A program made the translations under genes and the position numbers. Shown here piece by piece: positions 1 through 7,734 of a stretch of DNA of 64,000 nucleotides. Origin of the DNA: Syntrophomonadaceae bacterium (GTDB lineage: Bacteria > Bacillota > Dethiobacteria > DTU022). Each line of letters opens with the position of its first letter. The stretch's first letter is position 1. Where the stretch lies: assembly GCA_007121075.1 (NCBI GenBank), contig SKMK01000003.1:18389-82388 (forward strand), read 5' to 3'. Below the pieces are notes generated by a model that was given only the letters and a program-made list of their open reading frames with translations, was not told where the DNA came from and made no database searches.

Positions 1-1
1 C

Positions 2-1420
2 ATAATCATCTTAAAATCCGGGACCAGCAGCGCCGGCGCCCTGGCTGCCAGTTCCCATACCGGAGCCCTGGCCGGAAGCAACCGGGCTTATGATGCCGCT
101 TTCAGGCAGAGCGGCGTGCTCAGGGCTGAAAGCATGAACGATCTCTTCGATATGGCAAGAGCTTTTGCAACCCAGCCTCTGCCCGGCAATTCACGGACAG
201 CCATCGTTACCAATGCCGGCGGGCCTGCTATTGTAGCCACTGACGCTGTTGAAAAGTATGGCCTTAAAATGGCCCGTTTTACAAAAGAAACTATTGATAA
301 GTTAAGGGAAAATCTGCCCAGTGAAGCAAACCTCTATAACCCGGTTGATATTCTCGGCGATGCCCGCGATGACCGGTACCGGTTTGCCCTGGAAACCGTC
401 ATCGAGGATGAAAACGTAGACAACGCCCTGGTTCTGCTTTGCCCGGCGGCTGTAACCGAACCGGAAAGAACTGCCCGCACAATAGTTGAACTGAATAAAA
501 AACATAACCATAAACCGGTTATGGCTGTATACATGGGAGGAAAAACCCTGACCGAAGGGCGAAGCTACCTGACCACCAATTCTATACCTACTTTTACATT
601 TCCGGAGCCATCTGTTAATTCTTTGCAAGGCATGCTCCAGTACTCTCAATATCTCAAAGCGCCTGATCCTTCCGACCCGGTGGAATTAACCGGCATTGAT
701 AAGAAAGCTGTTCGCAAAACCCTGGACGATGTTTTTGCCGACCGCAGGGTGGTTTTACTGGGACATGAGGCTTCCGGTGTAATGGCGGCTTATGGTATCC
801 AGGTCAGTAAGACGTACCTGGCCGGGTCAGAAGATGAAGCGGCTGGGATTGGTGAAAAACTTGGTTTCCCTGTAGCATTGAAAATTTCTTCACCCCGCAT
901 TGCGCATAAAACTGATGTCGGTGGGGTGGCAATTGGTTTACACAGCGATAAAGAAGTAAAAAGAGCCTATCGAAAAATCATGGAAAACGTGCAATATTAC
1001 CTGCCCGATGCTCCGATATATGGCATTGAGGTGCAGAATATGGTTGAGGAAGGGATCGAGGTTATCGTCGGCATGTCCAGGGATGTCCAGTTTGGACCAC
1101 TGGTAGTTTTCGGGCTGGGTGGAATTTATGTCAACCTCCTTGAAGATGTTTCGTTCCGCCTTGCCCCGGGTCTAACCACCCGGGAAGAAGTCAAAAAAAT
1201 GATTTCCGAAACCAAGGCTTATATTTTACTCAAAGGCTACCGGGGCAAAAAACCGGCCGATATCGAAGCCCTTTCCGATACTGTTCTGAGGACGGCCAGG
1301 CTGGTCAGTGATTTTAGGGAAATAACCGAAATGGACATTAACCCGGTTCGGGTTCATTCCAGGGGCGCCACAGCCCTTGATGTAAAAATAACGGTTGAAG
1401 AAGTTAATGATAAGGGATAA
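2..1420 (+). CDS. Acyl-CoA synthetase, ADP-forming (acetate-CoA ligase family), 5' partial
   Basis: The frame is open from base 2, so the start lies outside the window; 472 residues are visible. The family converts acyl-CoA, ADP and phosphate to acid, CoA and ATP, a cytoplasmic substrate-level phosphorylation step of fermenting anaerobes. The visible part begins inside the ligase-CoA domain with SSHTGALAG (His at visible residue 19), the expected phospho-histidine loop. A carboxyl ATP-grasp domain follows in the last ~230 residues (VALKISSPRIAHKTDVGG, then FGLGGIYVNLLEDVSFRL, ending in MDINPVRV). Alpha and beta parts are therefore fused in one chain. The gene for a DRTGG/BioD-like protein follows after 20 bases. 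The family call is firm; the substrate (acetate, aryl or branched acids) cannot be read from sequence. Confidence 0.88.
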   Translation: MIILKSGTSSAGALAASSHTGALAGSNRAYDAAFRQSGVLRAESMNDLFDMARAFATQPLPGNSRTAIVTNAGGPAIVATDAVEKYGLKMARFTKETIDKLRENLPSEANLYNPVDILGDARDDRYRFALETVIEDENVDNALVLLCPAAVTEPERTARTIVELNKKHNHKPVMAVYMGGKTLTEGRSYLTTNSIPTFTFPEPSVNSLQGMLQYSQYLKAPDPSDPVELTGIDKKAVRKTLDDVFADRRVVLLGHEASGVMAAYGIQVSKTYLAGSEDEAAGIGEKLGFPVALKISSPRIAHKTDVGGVAIGLHSDKEVKRAYRKIMENVQYYLPDAPIYGIEVQNMVEEGIEVIVGMSRDVQFGPLVVFGLGGIYVNLLEDVSFRLAPGLTTREEVKKMISETKAYILLKGYRGKKPADIEALSDTVLRTARLVSDFREITEMDINPVRVHSRGATALDVKITVEEVNDKG

Positions 1421-1440
1421 CTCCTTAATGAGGTGATTAA

Positions 1441-2502
1441 ATGAAGGCGATTTATTTTTCTGGAAAAGCCGGCGGGGGGAAAACTGCCACCGCCCTCGGA
1501 TTGGGATTAAAACTTAAAGAGCAGGGTTTGAAAGTTTCATATTTCAAGCCGATTGGTTTTCGGAAAGGGACAGTAAAAAAAGACGATGACGACGTCATGT
1601 TGATGCGCGATCTGTTATCCCTGCCTTTCCCCGGGGGCACTGTTTCTCCTGTTACTGTAAATGACCATTACCTGACCCCGCGATTTATGCAGGAAGTCAA
1701 GGATCTTCACCCCCGCATAAAAAAAGCCTTTCAAAAATGTTCCGAGGGATACGATATTGTCCTGATTGATGGCAGCATCGAGCCCCATGTAGGCCACAAT
1801 CAGGGCCTCGATGATTTTAACCTGGCGGAAATACTTGGCGCTACAGCTTTGCCGGTAATCAAGGCTGATGACGATTTTGACCTTGATCAAAACTTGCTTT
1901 ACCTGGAGATGTGGACAAACAAAAATATTCCGGTACTCGGCTGTATTTTTAACAATGTTGCCACCACCCAGTGGAACAAAAGCAACAGCATATACAAGCC
2001 GCTGGTTGAAGACAAGGGTTTTGATGTTTTAGGTGTAATCCCGAGCCAGGTCGAAATATCGGCTCCGACCGTGGCCGAATTTTTTGATGTTGTCGGAGGC
2101 GATGTCCTAACCGCTCCAGATAACATGAACCGGATTGTTGAAGAAGTGGTCGTAGGGACCATGACCATTGAGAGCGCCCTTACCTACCTGCGCCGGGCCC
2201 CAAATAAAGCTTTGATCACGGGCGGCGATCGCAGCGATATGGCCCTGACAGCCCTTGAAACCAGCACCTCGGTAATTATATTAACCGGTGGCCTTTACCC
2301 GGATCTGGCTGTGCTTTCCCAGGCTGAAGAAAAAGGGGTTCCGGTAATACTGGTCCATGAAGATACCTACTCCACCATCGAAAATCTGCAGAGTATTTAC
2401 CGGAGCATACATCCACAGAACACTGAAGCAATAAAAATAATCAAAAATAACATTGACAAATACTTGAAATGGGAAAAGCTTATTGATTACATCAAAGCAT
2501 AA
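1441..2502 (+). CDS. BioD-like P-loop / DRTGG-domain protein (phosphotransacetylase N-terminal type)
   Basis: 353 residues. The N-terminus has a P-loop (SGKAGGGKTATALGLGL, residues ~7-23) of the dethiobiotin synthetase/cobyrinate synthase fold. The C-terminal ~120 residues form a DRTGG domain (ALITGGDRSDMALTALE, then VIILTGGLYPD). The same module pair forms the N-terminal regulatory half of long phosphotransacetylases, but the catalytic PTA domain is absent here. It follows the ADP-forming acyl-CoA synthetase by 20 bases with an AGGTGA ribosome site, so the two are probably co-transcribed, and a role in sensing or controlling acyl-CoA energy metabolism is a reasonable inference. Stand-alone members of this family have no settled biochemical function. 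Confidence 0.8.
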   Translation: MKAIYFSGKAGGGKTATALGLGLKLKEQGLKVSYFKPIGFRKGTVKKDDDDVMLMRDLLSLPFPGGTVSPVTVNDHYLTPRFMQEVKDLHPRIKKAFQKCSEGYDIVLIDGSIEPHVGHNQGLDDFNLAEILGATALPVIKADDDFDLDQNLLYLEMWTNKNIPVLGCIFNNVATTQWNKSNSIYKPLVEDKGFDVLGVIPSQVEISAPTVAEFFDVVGGDVLTAPDNMNRIVEEVVVGTMTIESALTYLRRAPNKALITGGDRSDMALTALETSTSVIILTGGLYPDLAVLSQAEEKGVPVILVHEDTYSTIENLQSIYRSIHPQNTEAIKIIKNNIDKYLKWEKLIDYIKA

Positions 2503-2526
2503 AATTAGCGGTAGCTGAAAATAAAT

Positions 2527-3768
2527 TTAATCATTTTCATAGTCCAGGATCTTGTTTTCCCAGGTCCTGATTTTCAAAAGATCTTTGCCCATGCTGACCA
2601 GGTATTCGGGCAGCATTGGTGTTTTGCCCAGGCCAAAAGGTGCGTTGACAACATAATGGGGAATTGCCAACCCTGAAGTGTAACCGCGTAATTTTTCCAT
2701 TATCTCTATACCTTCTTCAACTTTGGTCCTGAAATGGGAAGTGCCCTTGACTGCCTTGGCGTGGAAAATCAGGTAAGGCCTGACCATCATTTTCAGCAGC
2801 TCCTGGTTTAGTTTTCTCATCACAAAGGGATCGTTGTTTACGCCTTTAAGAAGCACTGTCTGGTTGCCCAAACTTACGCCGCTCCTGGCCAGTTTAAAAC
2901 ATACTTCCCTGGCCCTGGGGGTAACTTCAAGGGGATGGTTGTAATGAGTAATCACATATAGAGGTAGATGCTCGGAAAAAATACGACACAGTTCGTCGTC
3001 AACCCGCTGCGGCATGGTAACCAGAGTCCTTGACCCGAAGCGCTTAATTTCAACGTGTTCGATACTGTCGATTTCCTCCAGGAGCCATTTGATGCTCTGA
3101 TTACTAAGCATCAGGCCATCTCCGCCCGTCAGCAGAACATCGCGTATTTCTTCGTTATTCCTGACATAATCAATTGCTTCTTCCAATTGTTCCCTGGGCG
3201 TAGCTAAATCCTGTTCGCCGATACCTCTGCGCCGCTGGCAGTGCCGGCAGTACATAGCACACTGGTTGGTAACTTTTATAATCAAGCGATCCGGATAACG
3301 GCGGGTAATTGCCGCTGTTGGAGAAGTAAATTCTTCCCCCATTGGGTCATCATAACCTTCCTGATCCAGGTATTCATTGATACTTGGTATGCATTGTTTT
3401 TTTACCGGATCGTCCGGATTATCAGGGTCTATTAAGCTGAGATAATAGGGAGAAACCGCCCAGCGGAATTTTGATCCTGTCTCCTTGATTTCTTCAAGTT
3501 CCTGTTTATCTATGGGTAGAAGTTCCTTTAAAACATCAGGAGTGGTGATCCGGTTTTTAAGCTGCCAGTGCCAATTTTCCCAGTCATAATCGGAAGCCTT
3601 AAAATACTCCTTTATTCTTTTCTGGTTTTTCTGAATTTGAGGCCAGTTCTTAAAACCAAACGGCATATCTTTTAGAGCCTCTCTGTAATCGGCTATTGTG
3701 TCTTTCAGCTCATTAGCCCGGTCATGCGCAATCTTTTGTTTTTCTTCAAGGCTTTTCTCAACAGTCAT
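2527..3768 (-). CDS. eam: Glutamate 2,3-aminomutase (radical SAM, PLP)
   Basis: 413 residues from the ATG at 3768, which has a GGAGGG site 10 bases upstream; the longer frame to 3843 runs into the promoter and is not used. It belongs to the KamA family: radical-SAM cluster Cys170, Cys174, Cys177 (CAMYCRHC), and a PLP lysine in GLGKTPM near 382. Lysine 2,3-aminomutase holds its substrate's side-chain amine with two aspartates 37 residues apart (Asp293, Asp330). Here those positions are Lys338 (FHAK) and Asn375 (VVNAP), also 37 apart, matching the Lys/Asn pair described for glutamate 2,3-aminomutase. The product would be beta-glutamate, a compatible solute. The gene is monocistronic with its own promoter. 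Lysine aminomutase is the main alternative and is disfavoured by these residues. Confidence 0.85.
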   Translation of the reverse strand: MTVEKSLEEKQKIAHDRANELKDTIADYREALKDMPFGFKNWPQIQKNQKRIKEYFKASDYDWENWHWQLKNRITTPDVLKELLPIDKQELEEIKETGSKFRWAVSPYYLSLIDPDNPDDPVKKQCIPSINEYLDQEGYDDPMGEEFTSPTAAITRRYPDRLIIKVTNQCAMYCRHCQRRRGIGEQDLATPREQLEEAIDYVRNNEEIRDVLLTGGDGLMLSNQSIKWLLEEIDSIEHVEIKRFGSRTLVTMPQRVDDELCRIFSEHLPLYVITHYNHPLEVTPRAREVCFKLARSGVSLGNQTVLLKGVNNDPFVMRKLNQELLKMMVRPYLIFHAKAVKGTSHFRTKVEEGIEIMEKLRGYTSGLAIPHYVVNAPFGLGKTPMLPEYLVSMGKDLLKIRTWENKILDYEND

Positions 3769-3814
3769 CCTGGCACAACCCTCCTTCTTGTAACATTTCG
3801 TTTTTAGTAAATCT

Positions 3815-3843
3815 ATTATACTTAGTAACATTTTTGATGTCAA
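3815..3843 (-). promoter_or_regulatory. Sigma-A promoter of eam
   Basis: Reading the minus strand, TTGACA (3843-3838) and TATAAT (3820-3815) are separated by exactly 17 bases. Transcription should begin near 3808, about 40 bases before the eam ATG. Both hexamers are perfect consensus, implying strong constitutive transcription. Confidence 0.85.
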
Positions 3844-3876
3844 AAAGAAAAGGCCCGGTTATACCGTCGGCCTTTT
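3842..3876 (-). terminator. Rho-independent terminator after the secreted-protein gene
   Basis: On the minus strand an AAAAGGCC ... GGCCTTTT stem with an inner CGG/CCG pair encloses a TATAA loop and is followed by CTTTTT. It lies 29 bases after the stop of the gene ending at 3905 and abuts the -35 element of the eam promoter, so it separates the two transcription units. Confidence 0.7.
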
Positions 3877-3904
3877 CCATAATTCTTTGCATATTTTAAA
3901 CAAT

Positions 3905-4735
3905 TTATGGTTGCCTATCCCACCAACCTGTCTTTGCTTTTCCTTCTCTTACTTCGGAGGACTCATAAACCCTGGCGTAACCGTCAACGCGCATAGTTTC
4001 GCTTATGAAACCGTCTACATCCAGCTGGCGCTTTGTGGTGCCGCCCGTATTTTCAAAATCCGAACGGATCCTGAGATATTCTTCGCTACCTGAAGCAGCG
4101 GCAATCGACTGCCTGATATAGCCTTCTTCTCCAGGGTCCATATCCACACCAACCCTGACTGTTGCTTCATTACGGGGCAGGTTGATACTGTTTGAGCTCA
4201 GGATCCTTACATTTCTTTTCGCTTCGCTGTATGCATCTATTATGCCCTGTACTCTATCGTCGTAATAATCCTGTAAGCTTCTCATCCTGGAATAGTAAGT
4301 GGCCCCGTCCATATCTTCGGCCGCTCTCTCGACATTGAGGGCCTGGATGGCCTGCTCGCGATCTCTTTCCACTTGAGCCAGTGCTTCTTCTTCCATCCTT
4401 AAAATATCAGCTGAAGCAGCATTGGGGTCGGTTCTGCCCCTCATGTACATGCTTATATTAACTTTATCTTCAGTCCTGGTAAATGTACCGTCCCGGCGCC
4501 TGCCATCCCTGTACTGAACAGAATGAACATCGTGGCTACCGCTTGCTTCCCCAAATCCTCGAACATAAAAACTGCCTGAACCTCGATGGTACTCAATCTC
4601 TTTTTGATGGAAGATGTCCCCAATATACCTGAAGCCGGTACTGGTCCGTTTATACTCATCAGCGGCAGCAGGCAGGGAAAGTGCTAAGATTAAAATTAGG
4701 GTTAGTGCAATCCCTATAATTGCCTTTTTTTGCAT
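3905..4735 (-). CDS. Secreted protein of unknown function, paralogue of the protein at 54.2-55.2 kb
   Basis: 276 residues. The signal peptide is clear: basic MQKK, a hydrophobic stretch (IIGIALTLILILALSLP) and an AAADE cleavage region. The mature part is charged and hydrophilic, with a helical, Glu/Arg-rich middle (residues ~105-170) that could form a coiled coil. The C-terminal third carries PGEEGYIRQ, GGTTKRQLD and VDGYARV. These three blocks recur in the same order in the secreted protein at 54203-55234 (PGEEGHLRQ, GGTMKRRID, IDGYARV), so the two share a domain. I recognise no named family. It is probably exported, with no lipobox or membrane anchor visible. It is followed by a terminator and appears to be a single-gene unit. 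Confidence 0.75.
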   Translation of the reverse strand: MQKKAIIGIALTLILILALSLPAAADEYKRTSTGFRYIGDIFHQKEIEYHRGSGSFYVRGFGEASGSHDVHSVQYRDGRRRDGTFTRTEDKVNISMYMRGRTDPNAASADILRMEEEALAQVERDREQAIQALNVERAAEDMDGATYYSRMRSLQDYYDDRVQGIIDAYSEAKRNVRILSSNSINLPRNEATVRVGVDMDPGEEGYIRQSIAAASGSEEYLRIRSDFENTGGTTKRQLDVDGFISETMRVDGYARVYESSEVREGKAKTGWWDRQP

Positions 4736-4822
4736 AAAGCGGGCACGTCCCTTCCTTTCATATTCATCTTAATATTAGTTATGTCTTCCCCCCGCATCAC
4801 CCCCAAAAGAGTTCTAAAAAAA

Positions 4823-4899
4823 TGGTCGGAGCGATAGGATTTGAACCTACGACCTCTTGACCCCCAGTCAAGCGCGCTACCAAACTGCGCCACGCCCCG
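4823..4899 (-). tRNA. tRNA-Pro (anticodon GGG)
   Basis: The minus strand folds as a complete 77-base cloverleaf. The acceptor stem CGGGGCG pairs with CGCTCCG, with discriminator A and an encoded CCA (4825-4823). The anticodon arm is CTTGA-CTGGGGG-TCAAG with anticodon GGG, and the T-arm contains GGTTCGAATCC. A promoter lies just upstream, and a run of seven T follows the CCA on the minus strand. Confidence 0.95.
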
Positions 4900-4932
4900 A
4901 TGTTAATTAATACTTTATACAATTCTTAGTTC

Positions 4933-4961
4933 ATTTTAAATCAAGGTTTTCAAAAAGTCAA
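4933..4961 (-). promoter_or_regulatory. Sigma-A promoter of tRNA-Pro
   Basis: On the minus strand TTGACT (4961-4956), a 17-base spacer and TAAAAT (4938-4933) precede the tRNA. The start site would fall near 4926, giving a ~27-base 5' leader to be removed by RNase P. Confidence 0.65.
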
Positions 4962-5005
4962 CAATCGTGTTGCTCTACCCGAACAGCAAAGGAGTGTGCT
5001 AAACT

Positions 5006-5095
5006 ATGAGTACATTTCTTTTTGATGCAACGATAACTCCCTCAAGTACTTTTAATTATGATGCAACGGGCAATCGTTACATACTAAGGATATAA
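5006..5095 (+). CDS. Possible 29-residue small ORF
   Basis: An ATG at 5006 follows AAAGGAG by 11 bases and opens 29 codons ending at TAA 5095. The peptide contains FNYDATGNRY, which resembles the YDxxGNR core of RHS/YD repeats, and a shorter echo, LFDAT. It could be a remnant of an RHS-type gene or chance. The surrounding stretch 4962-5328 otherwise holds only the small ORF at 5116 and the plsY ribosome site; I see no RNA gene or mobile element there. Confidence 0.22.
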   Translation: MSTFLFDATITPSSTFNYDATGNRYILRI

Positions 5096-5115
5096 ACAGA
5101 ATAGGAGGTGCAACA

Positions 5116-5241
5116 ATCGAAATAACCCGGGAACATGAATGTAAATTTTGGCTTTTCTCTCCTCTGGAGGGAAAAGCGCCCGAAAAGAAGAAACGCGAAT
5201 TATATACCCGGCGCAGCATGGAGGCCCTGTCGGTTTTCTAA
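5116..5241 (+). other. Open 41-codon frame with strong Shine-Dalgarno but ATC in the start position
   Basis: AGGAGGT (5103-5109) is followed six bases later by ATC, where ATG would be expected. From there a 41-codon frame runs to TAA 5241 and encodes a basic, charged peptide (EGKAPEKKKRELYTRR in the middle). Either ATC is a rare start, an ATG has mutated, or the ribosome-site match is accidental. No family is recognised. Confidence 0.2.
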
Positions 5242-5328
5242 AATAAATATCGGGATTTATTTGCTTCAGAAATATGAAGTAGTTTTTACGCAAAATAATA
5301 ATAGCTGATCAGGAGGTTAGATCAAACA

Positions 5329-5907
5329 ATGAACGATATGTTATCAATGGCAATTGCATACCTGCTGGGATCTTTTCCAACCGCCTACTTGATGGGCCGT
5401 TTGTTTAAAAAGATCGATATCCGCGAAACCGGTTCGGGAAATGTGGGGGGCATGAACCTCTTCCGGACCGCCGGCTTCATTCCAGGGTTTTTAACCGTTT
5501 TAATTGACATCGGCAAAGGGGCGCTGGCTGTCCTGGCGGCTTTAAACTGGAGTGATGAGCCCCTGGTGGTACTCATGGCCGGCTTACTGGTAGTCCTGGG
5601 CCACAATTACAGCGTCTTTTTAAGATACCGGGGGGGCAAAGGCCTGGCTACGGCCCTCGGGGTGTTTATCGCTTTGTCTCCTTATACCATCCCGTTCATC
5701 TTGCTCGCTGCTGTGTGTTTAACCATAGCCATGAAAGATATTAACACGGCTTTCGGCGCTTCCGCTTTAAGTATTCCGGTTATCCTGTTTTTCCAGTACC
5801 ATGAAACTGCATGGGTTTTGTTCGGGTTAGCCCTGGCTGCGATCATCACGGCCAGGCACGTCCCCGATTACCAGGCTTACAGGCAGGGTCGCAGGAAAAT
5901 CACCTGA
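5329..5907 (+). CDS. plsY: Acyl-phosphate:glycerol-3-phosphate acyltransferase PlsY, copy 1
   Basis: 192 residues, a normal PlsY length. PlsY is a multipass inner-membrane enzyme that transfers an acyl group from acyl-phosphate to glycerol-3-phosphate, the first step of phospholipid synthesis. Its conserved loops are visible: GSFPTAYLMGRLFKKIDIR, TGSGNVGGMNLFRTAG and LGHNYSVFLRYRGGKGLATA, separated by about five hydrophobic segments. AGGAGG lies 12 bases before the ATG. It stands alone on the plus strand, facing the minus-strand cluster that carries the second plsY only 1.2 kb away. In the second loop it has NVGGMN where copy 2 has the commoner NIGATN, hinting at altered substrate handling. 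Confidence 0.88.
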   Translation: MNDMLSMAIAYLLGSFPTAYLMGRLFKKIDIRETGSGNVGGMNLFRTAGFIPGFLTVLIDIGKGALAVLAALNWSDEPLVVLMAGLLVVLGHNYSVFLRYRGGKGLATALGVFIALSPYTIPFILLAAVCLTIAMKDINTAFGASALSIPVILFFQYHETAWVLFGLALAAIITARHVPDYQAYRQGRRKIT

Positions 5908-5934
5908 TCAACTGGAAGAAGATTATTACATGTT

Positions 5935-7137
5935 TTAAACTTTGAAATAGCTGTACAACCGGCCAAAATTTATACCGGCAACAACCTGATTATTATGGCG
6001 ATTGTAAAGCTGGCGGTTACCTTCTTCCAGGTGGGATGATTTAATTCCGTGTGAAATTGATAAGAAAGTTTCGATGTAAGCAGCCAGCTGATCACAGGCT
6101 TTAATCATCTCACCGTCCAGGGGCGAATAGTGATCGTAATTATATTTAGCGGTTATTTCTTCGGAACTGACGTACCTGACCCGGCTGTTTTCAATAACTT
6201 TGCAGGCAAACTCATCTTCAGTGAAATACCTGAATTCGTCGTGCCATTCTACGGGAAGCAGGGGAAATATTCTTTCTTCAAGCTGCCTGTGCTCTATTTC
6301 TTTGATGATTTCTTCGATACCGGCCACGGATCTTTTAACCGGAGAAACAATGTCCCTGGTCAGCACTTCGGGCAGATCGTGGAAAAGAGCGGCAAAATAA
6401 TTGTTATAGAGCCGCCTGGGACAGGCTCCCAGTTCGAGAGAACAAAAGTAACTCATCATGGCTACAATCAGCATGTGGCCCATGACCGATGTTTTTGGAA
6501 CCCGGGGCGACTGGGCCCAGCGCTGCTGAAAACGGAGCTGACCGACCAGATCGAGAAAATTGCTGGTTTTCTTGCCCAGGGCCAGCTTTTGCACTCCGGC
6601 CAGGTCGTAATGCTCTTCGATCTGGTTAGCGATAGCTGCCCTGGTTTCCTCCAAACCGTACAAACCTTCATTAAGGCGATAAATGATTTTAAATTCCCAG
6701 TTAGTAGCGAGATAATGAGCGGCCTGGAGGATTCTTTTTTCCAGGTTGGCCCGTTCCGACATCTTGAAATATTCATCCATCATCTGCAGGATATCAACCT
6801 GCTGATCGCGCAAGCCTGGAACCTTGTTTTCCAGGTTCTCCAGCACCCAGCTGTTCAGCTGTTCTCCTTTTTCAGCCATCAGTTTGTAATAAACCGGAGG
6901 CTTAATATCGGTCAGGACGATACGGTGCAGGAACTCGAACAAACCGCCTTCGATCAGGCGCTGCCAGTCAAGATCGGTGTCATGATCCGCTTCTTCAATT
7001 TTAGCCAGGACAAAAGCATAGACCATCTTATGGGCTTGCTTATCAAGCTCGGTAAAATGTTCGGGCCTGATATGGTCGTTCCAGCGTTGAATGCTGGCCG
7101 CTTCAAATAACAACTCCAGCAATTCTTTTCTGAGCAA
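5935..7137 (-). CDS. HD-domain phosphohydrolase of unknown substrate
   Basis: 400 residues with a TTG start. The C-terminal half carries an HD metal-site pattern: HMLIVAMMSYF (first His), FAALFHDLPEVLTRD (the HD pair) and a later Asp in the Ser/Pro-rich region after it. The spacing resembles YfbR/YedJ-type HD nucleotidases and phosphohydrolases. The N-terminal ~190 residues are helical and have no assigned domain. It lies 6 bases downstream of plsY copy 2 in the same transcription unit. In relatives gpsA occupies the place after plsY, so this gene has taken that position. The reaction (nucleotide or cyclic nucleotide hydrolysis) cannot be fixed from sequence. Confidence 0.75.
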   Translation of the reverse strand: MLRKELLELLFEAASIQRWNDHIRPEHFTELDKQAHKMVYAFVLAKIEEADHDTDLDWQRLIEGGLFEFLHRIVLTDIKPPVYYKLMAEKGEQLNSWVLENLENKVPGLRDQQVDILQMMDEYFKMSERANLEKRILQAAHYLATNWEFKIIYRLNEGLYGLEETRAAIANQIEEHYDLAGVQKLALGKKTSNFLDLVGQLRFQQRWAQSPRVPKTSVMGHMLIVAMMSYFCSLELGACPRRLYNNYFAALFHDLPEVLTRDIVSPVKRSVAGIEEIIKEIEHRQLEERIFPLLPVEWHDEFRYFTEDEFACKVIENSRVRYVSSEEITAKYNYDHYSPLDGEMIKACDQLAAYIETFLSISHGIKSSHLEEGNRQLYNRHNNQVVAGINFGRLYSYFKV

Positions 7138-7143
7138 TAGTTA

Positions 7144-7731
7144 TCAACCCTTTCGTCCCAGTTTTGACTCCATACCTTTTAGCAAACGCCCGATATTTTC
7201 ATGGTGGCGGATTATGACCAGTAAAGCCGCAGCCAAACCGAACAAGATGTAAGAAAGGCCAAATCCAAGCACCCAGAATACCAGGGGCAGGAGCAGCATT
7301 GAAATAATAGAACCGAGGGATACATAGCGGCTGAAGTATACGATAATCAAAAAAAAGGCAACAACAATCAAGGTAACCCACCCGGAGAGGGCAAGCAGGA
7401 CCCCGATAGAGGTAGCCATCGCTTTACCTCCCCTGAATTTGAGATAAACTGGAAAGCTGTGCCCGAACATGGCCAAAAAACCGGCCGCAAGAAAAATGGC
7501 CGGCACATCGCTTACGGCCCTGGCCAGGATCACGGCCACCAGCCCTTTAGCCAGGTCAAGGATAAAGACTGGCAGGGCAGAGCGCCAGCCATACACGCGC
7601 AGCACGTTTGTGGCCCCGATATTACCACTGCCGTAATTCCGGATATCGGTTTTATGCAGCATTTTAGTTAAAATATATCCGAACGGAAGTGACCCCAGCA
7701 GGTAAGCTGCAACTAAGGCCAGAAAGATCAT
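7144..7731 (-). CDS. plsY: Acyl-phosphate:glycerol-3-phosphate acyltransferase PlsY, copy 2
   Basis: 195 residues with canonical PlsY loops: GSLPFGYILTKMLHKTDIR, GSGNIGATNVLRVYG and FGHSFPVYLKFRGGKAMATS, and hydrophobic helices between them. The start has GAGGTGA upstream. It begins 3 bases after the end of der, the usual der-plsY linkage of Firmicutes, so this is probably the orthologous housekeeping copy, whereas the plus-strand copy at 5.3 kb is the extra one. It acts in the cytoplasmic membrane to make lysophosphatidic acid, which PlsC (12.9 kb) then acylates. Confidence 0.92.
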   Translation of the reverse strand: MIFLALVAAYLLGSLPFGYILTKMLHKTDIRNYGSGNIGATNVLRVYGWRSALPVFILDLAKGLVAVILARAVSDVPAIFLAAGFLAMFGHSFPVYLKFRGGKAMATSIGVLLALSGWVTLIVVAFFLIIVYFSRYVSLGSIISMLLLPLVFWVLGFGLSYILFGLAAALLVIIRHHENIGRLLKGMESKLGRKG

Positions 7732-7734
7732 TTG

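Noticed and set aside
2527-3768. Lysine 2,3-aminomutase (KamA)
   Set aside because: Both lysine-specific aspartates are replaced by Lys338 and Asn375 at the same spacing, the pattern of glutamate 2,3-aminomutase.
6130-7110. 326-codon plus-strand frame opposite the HD gene
   Set aside because: Exact antisense shadow of a well-supported gene, with no ribosome site or recognisable domain.
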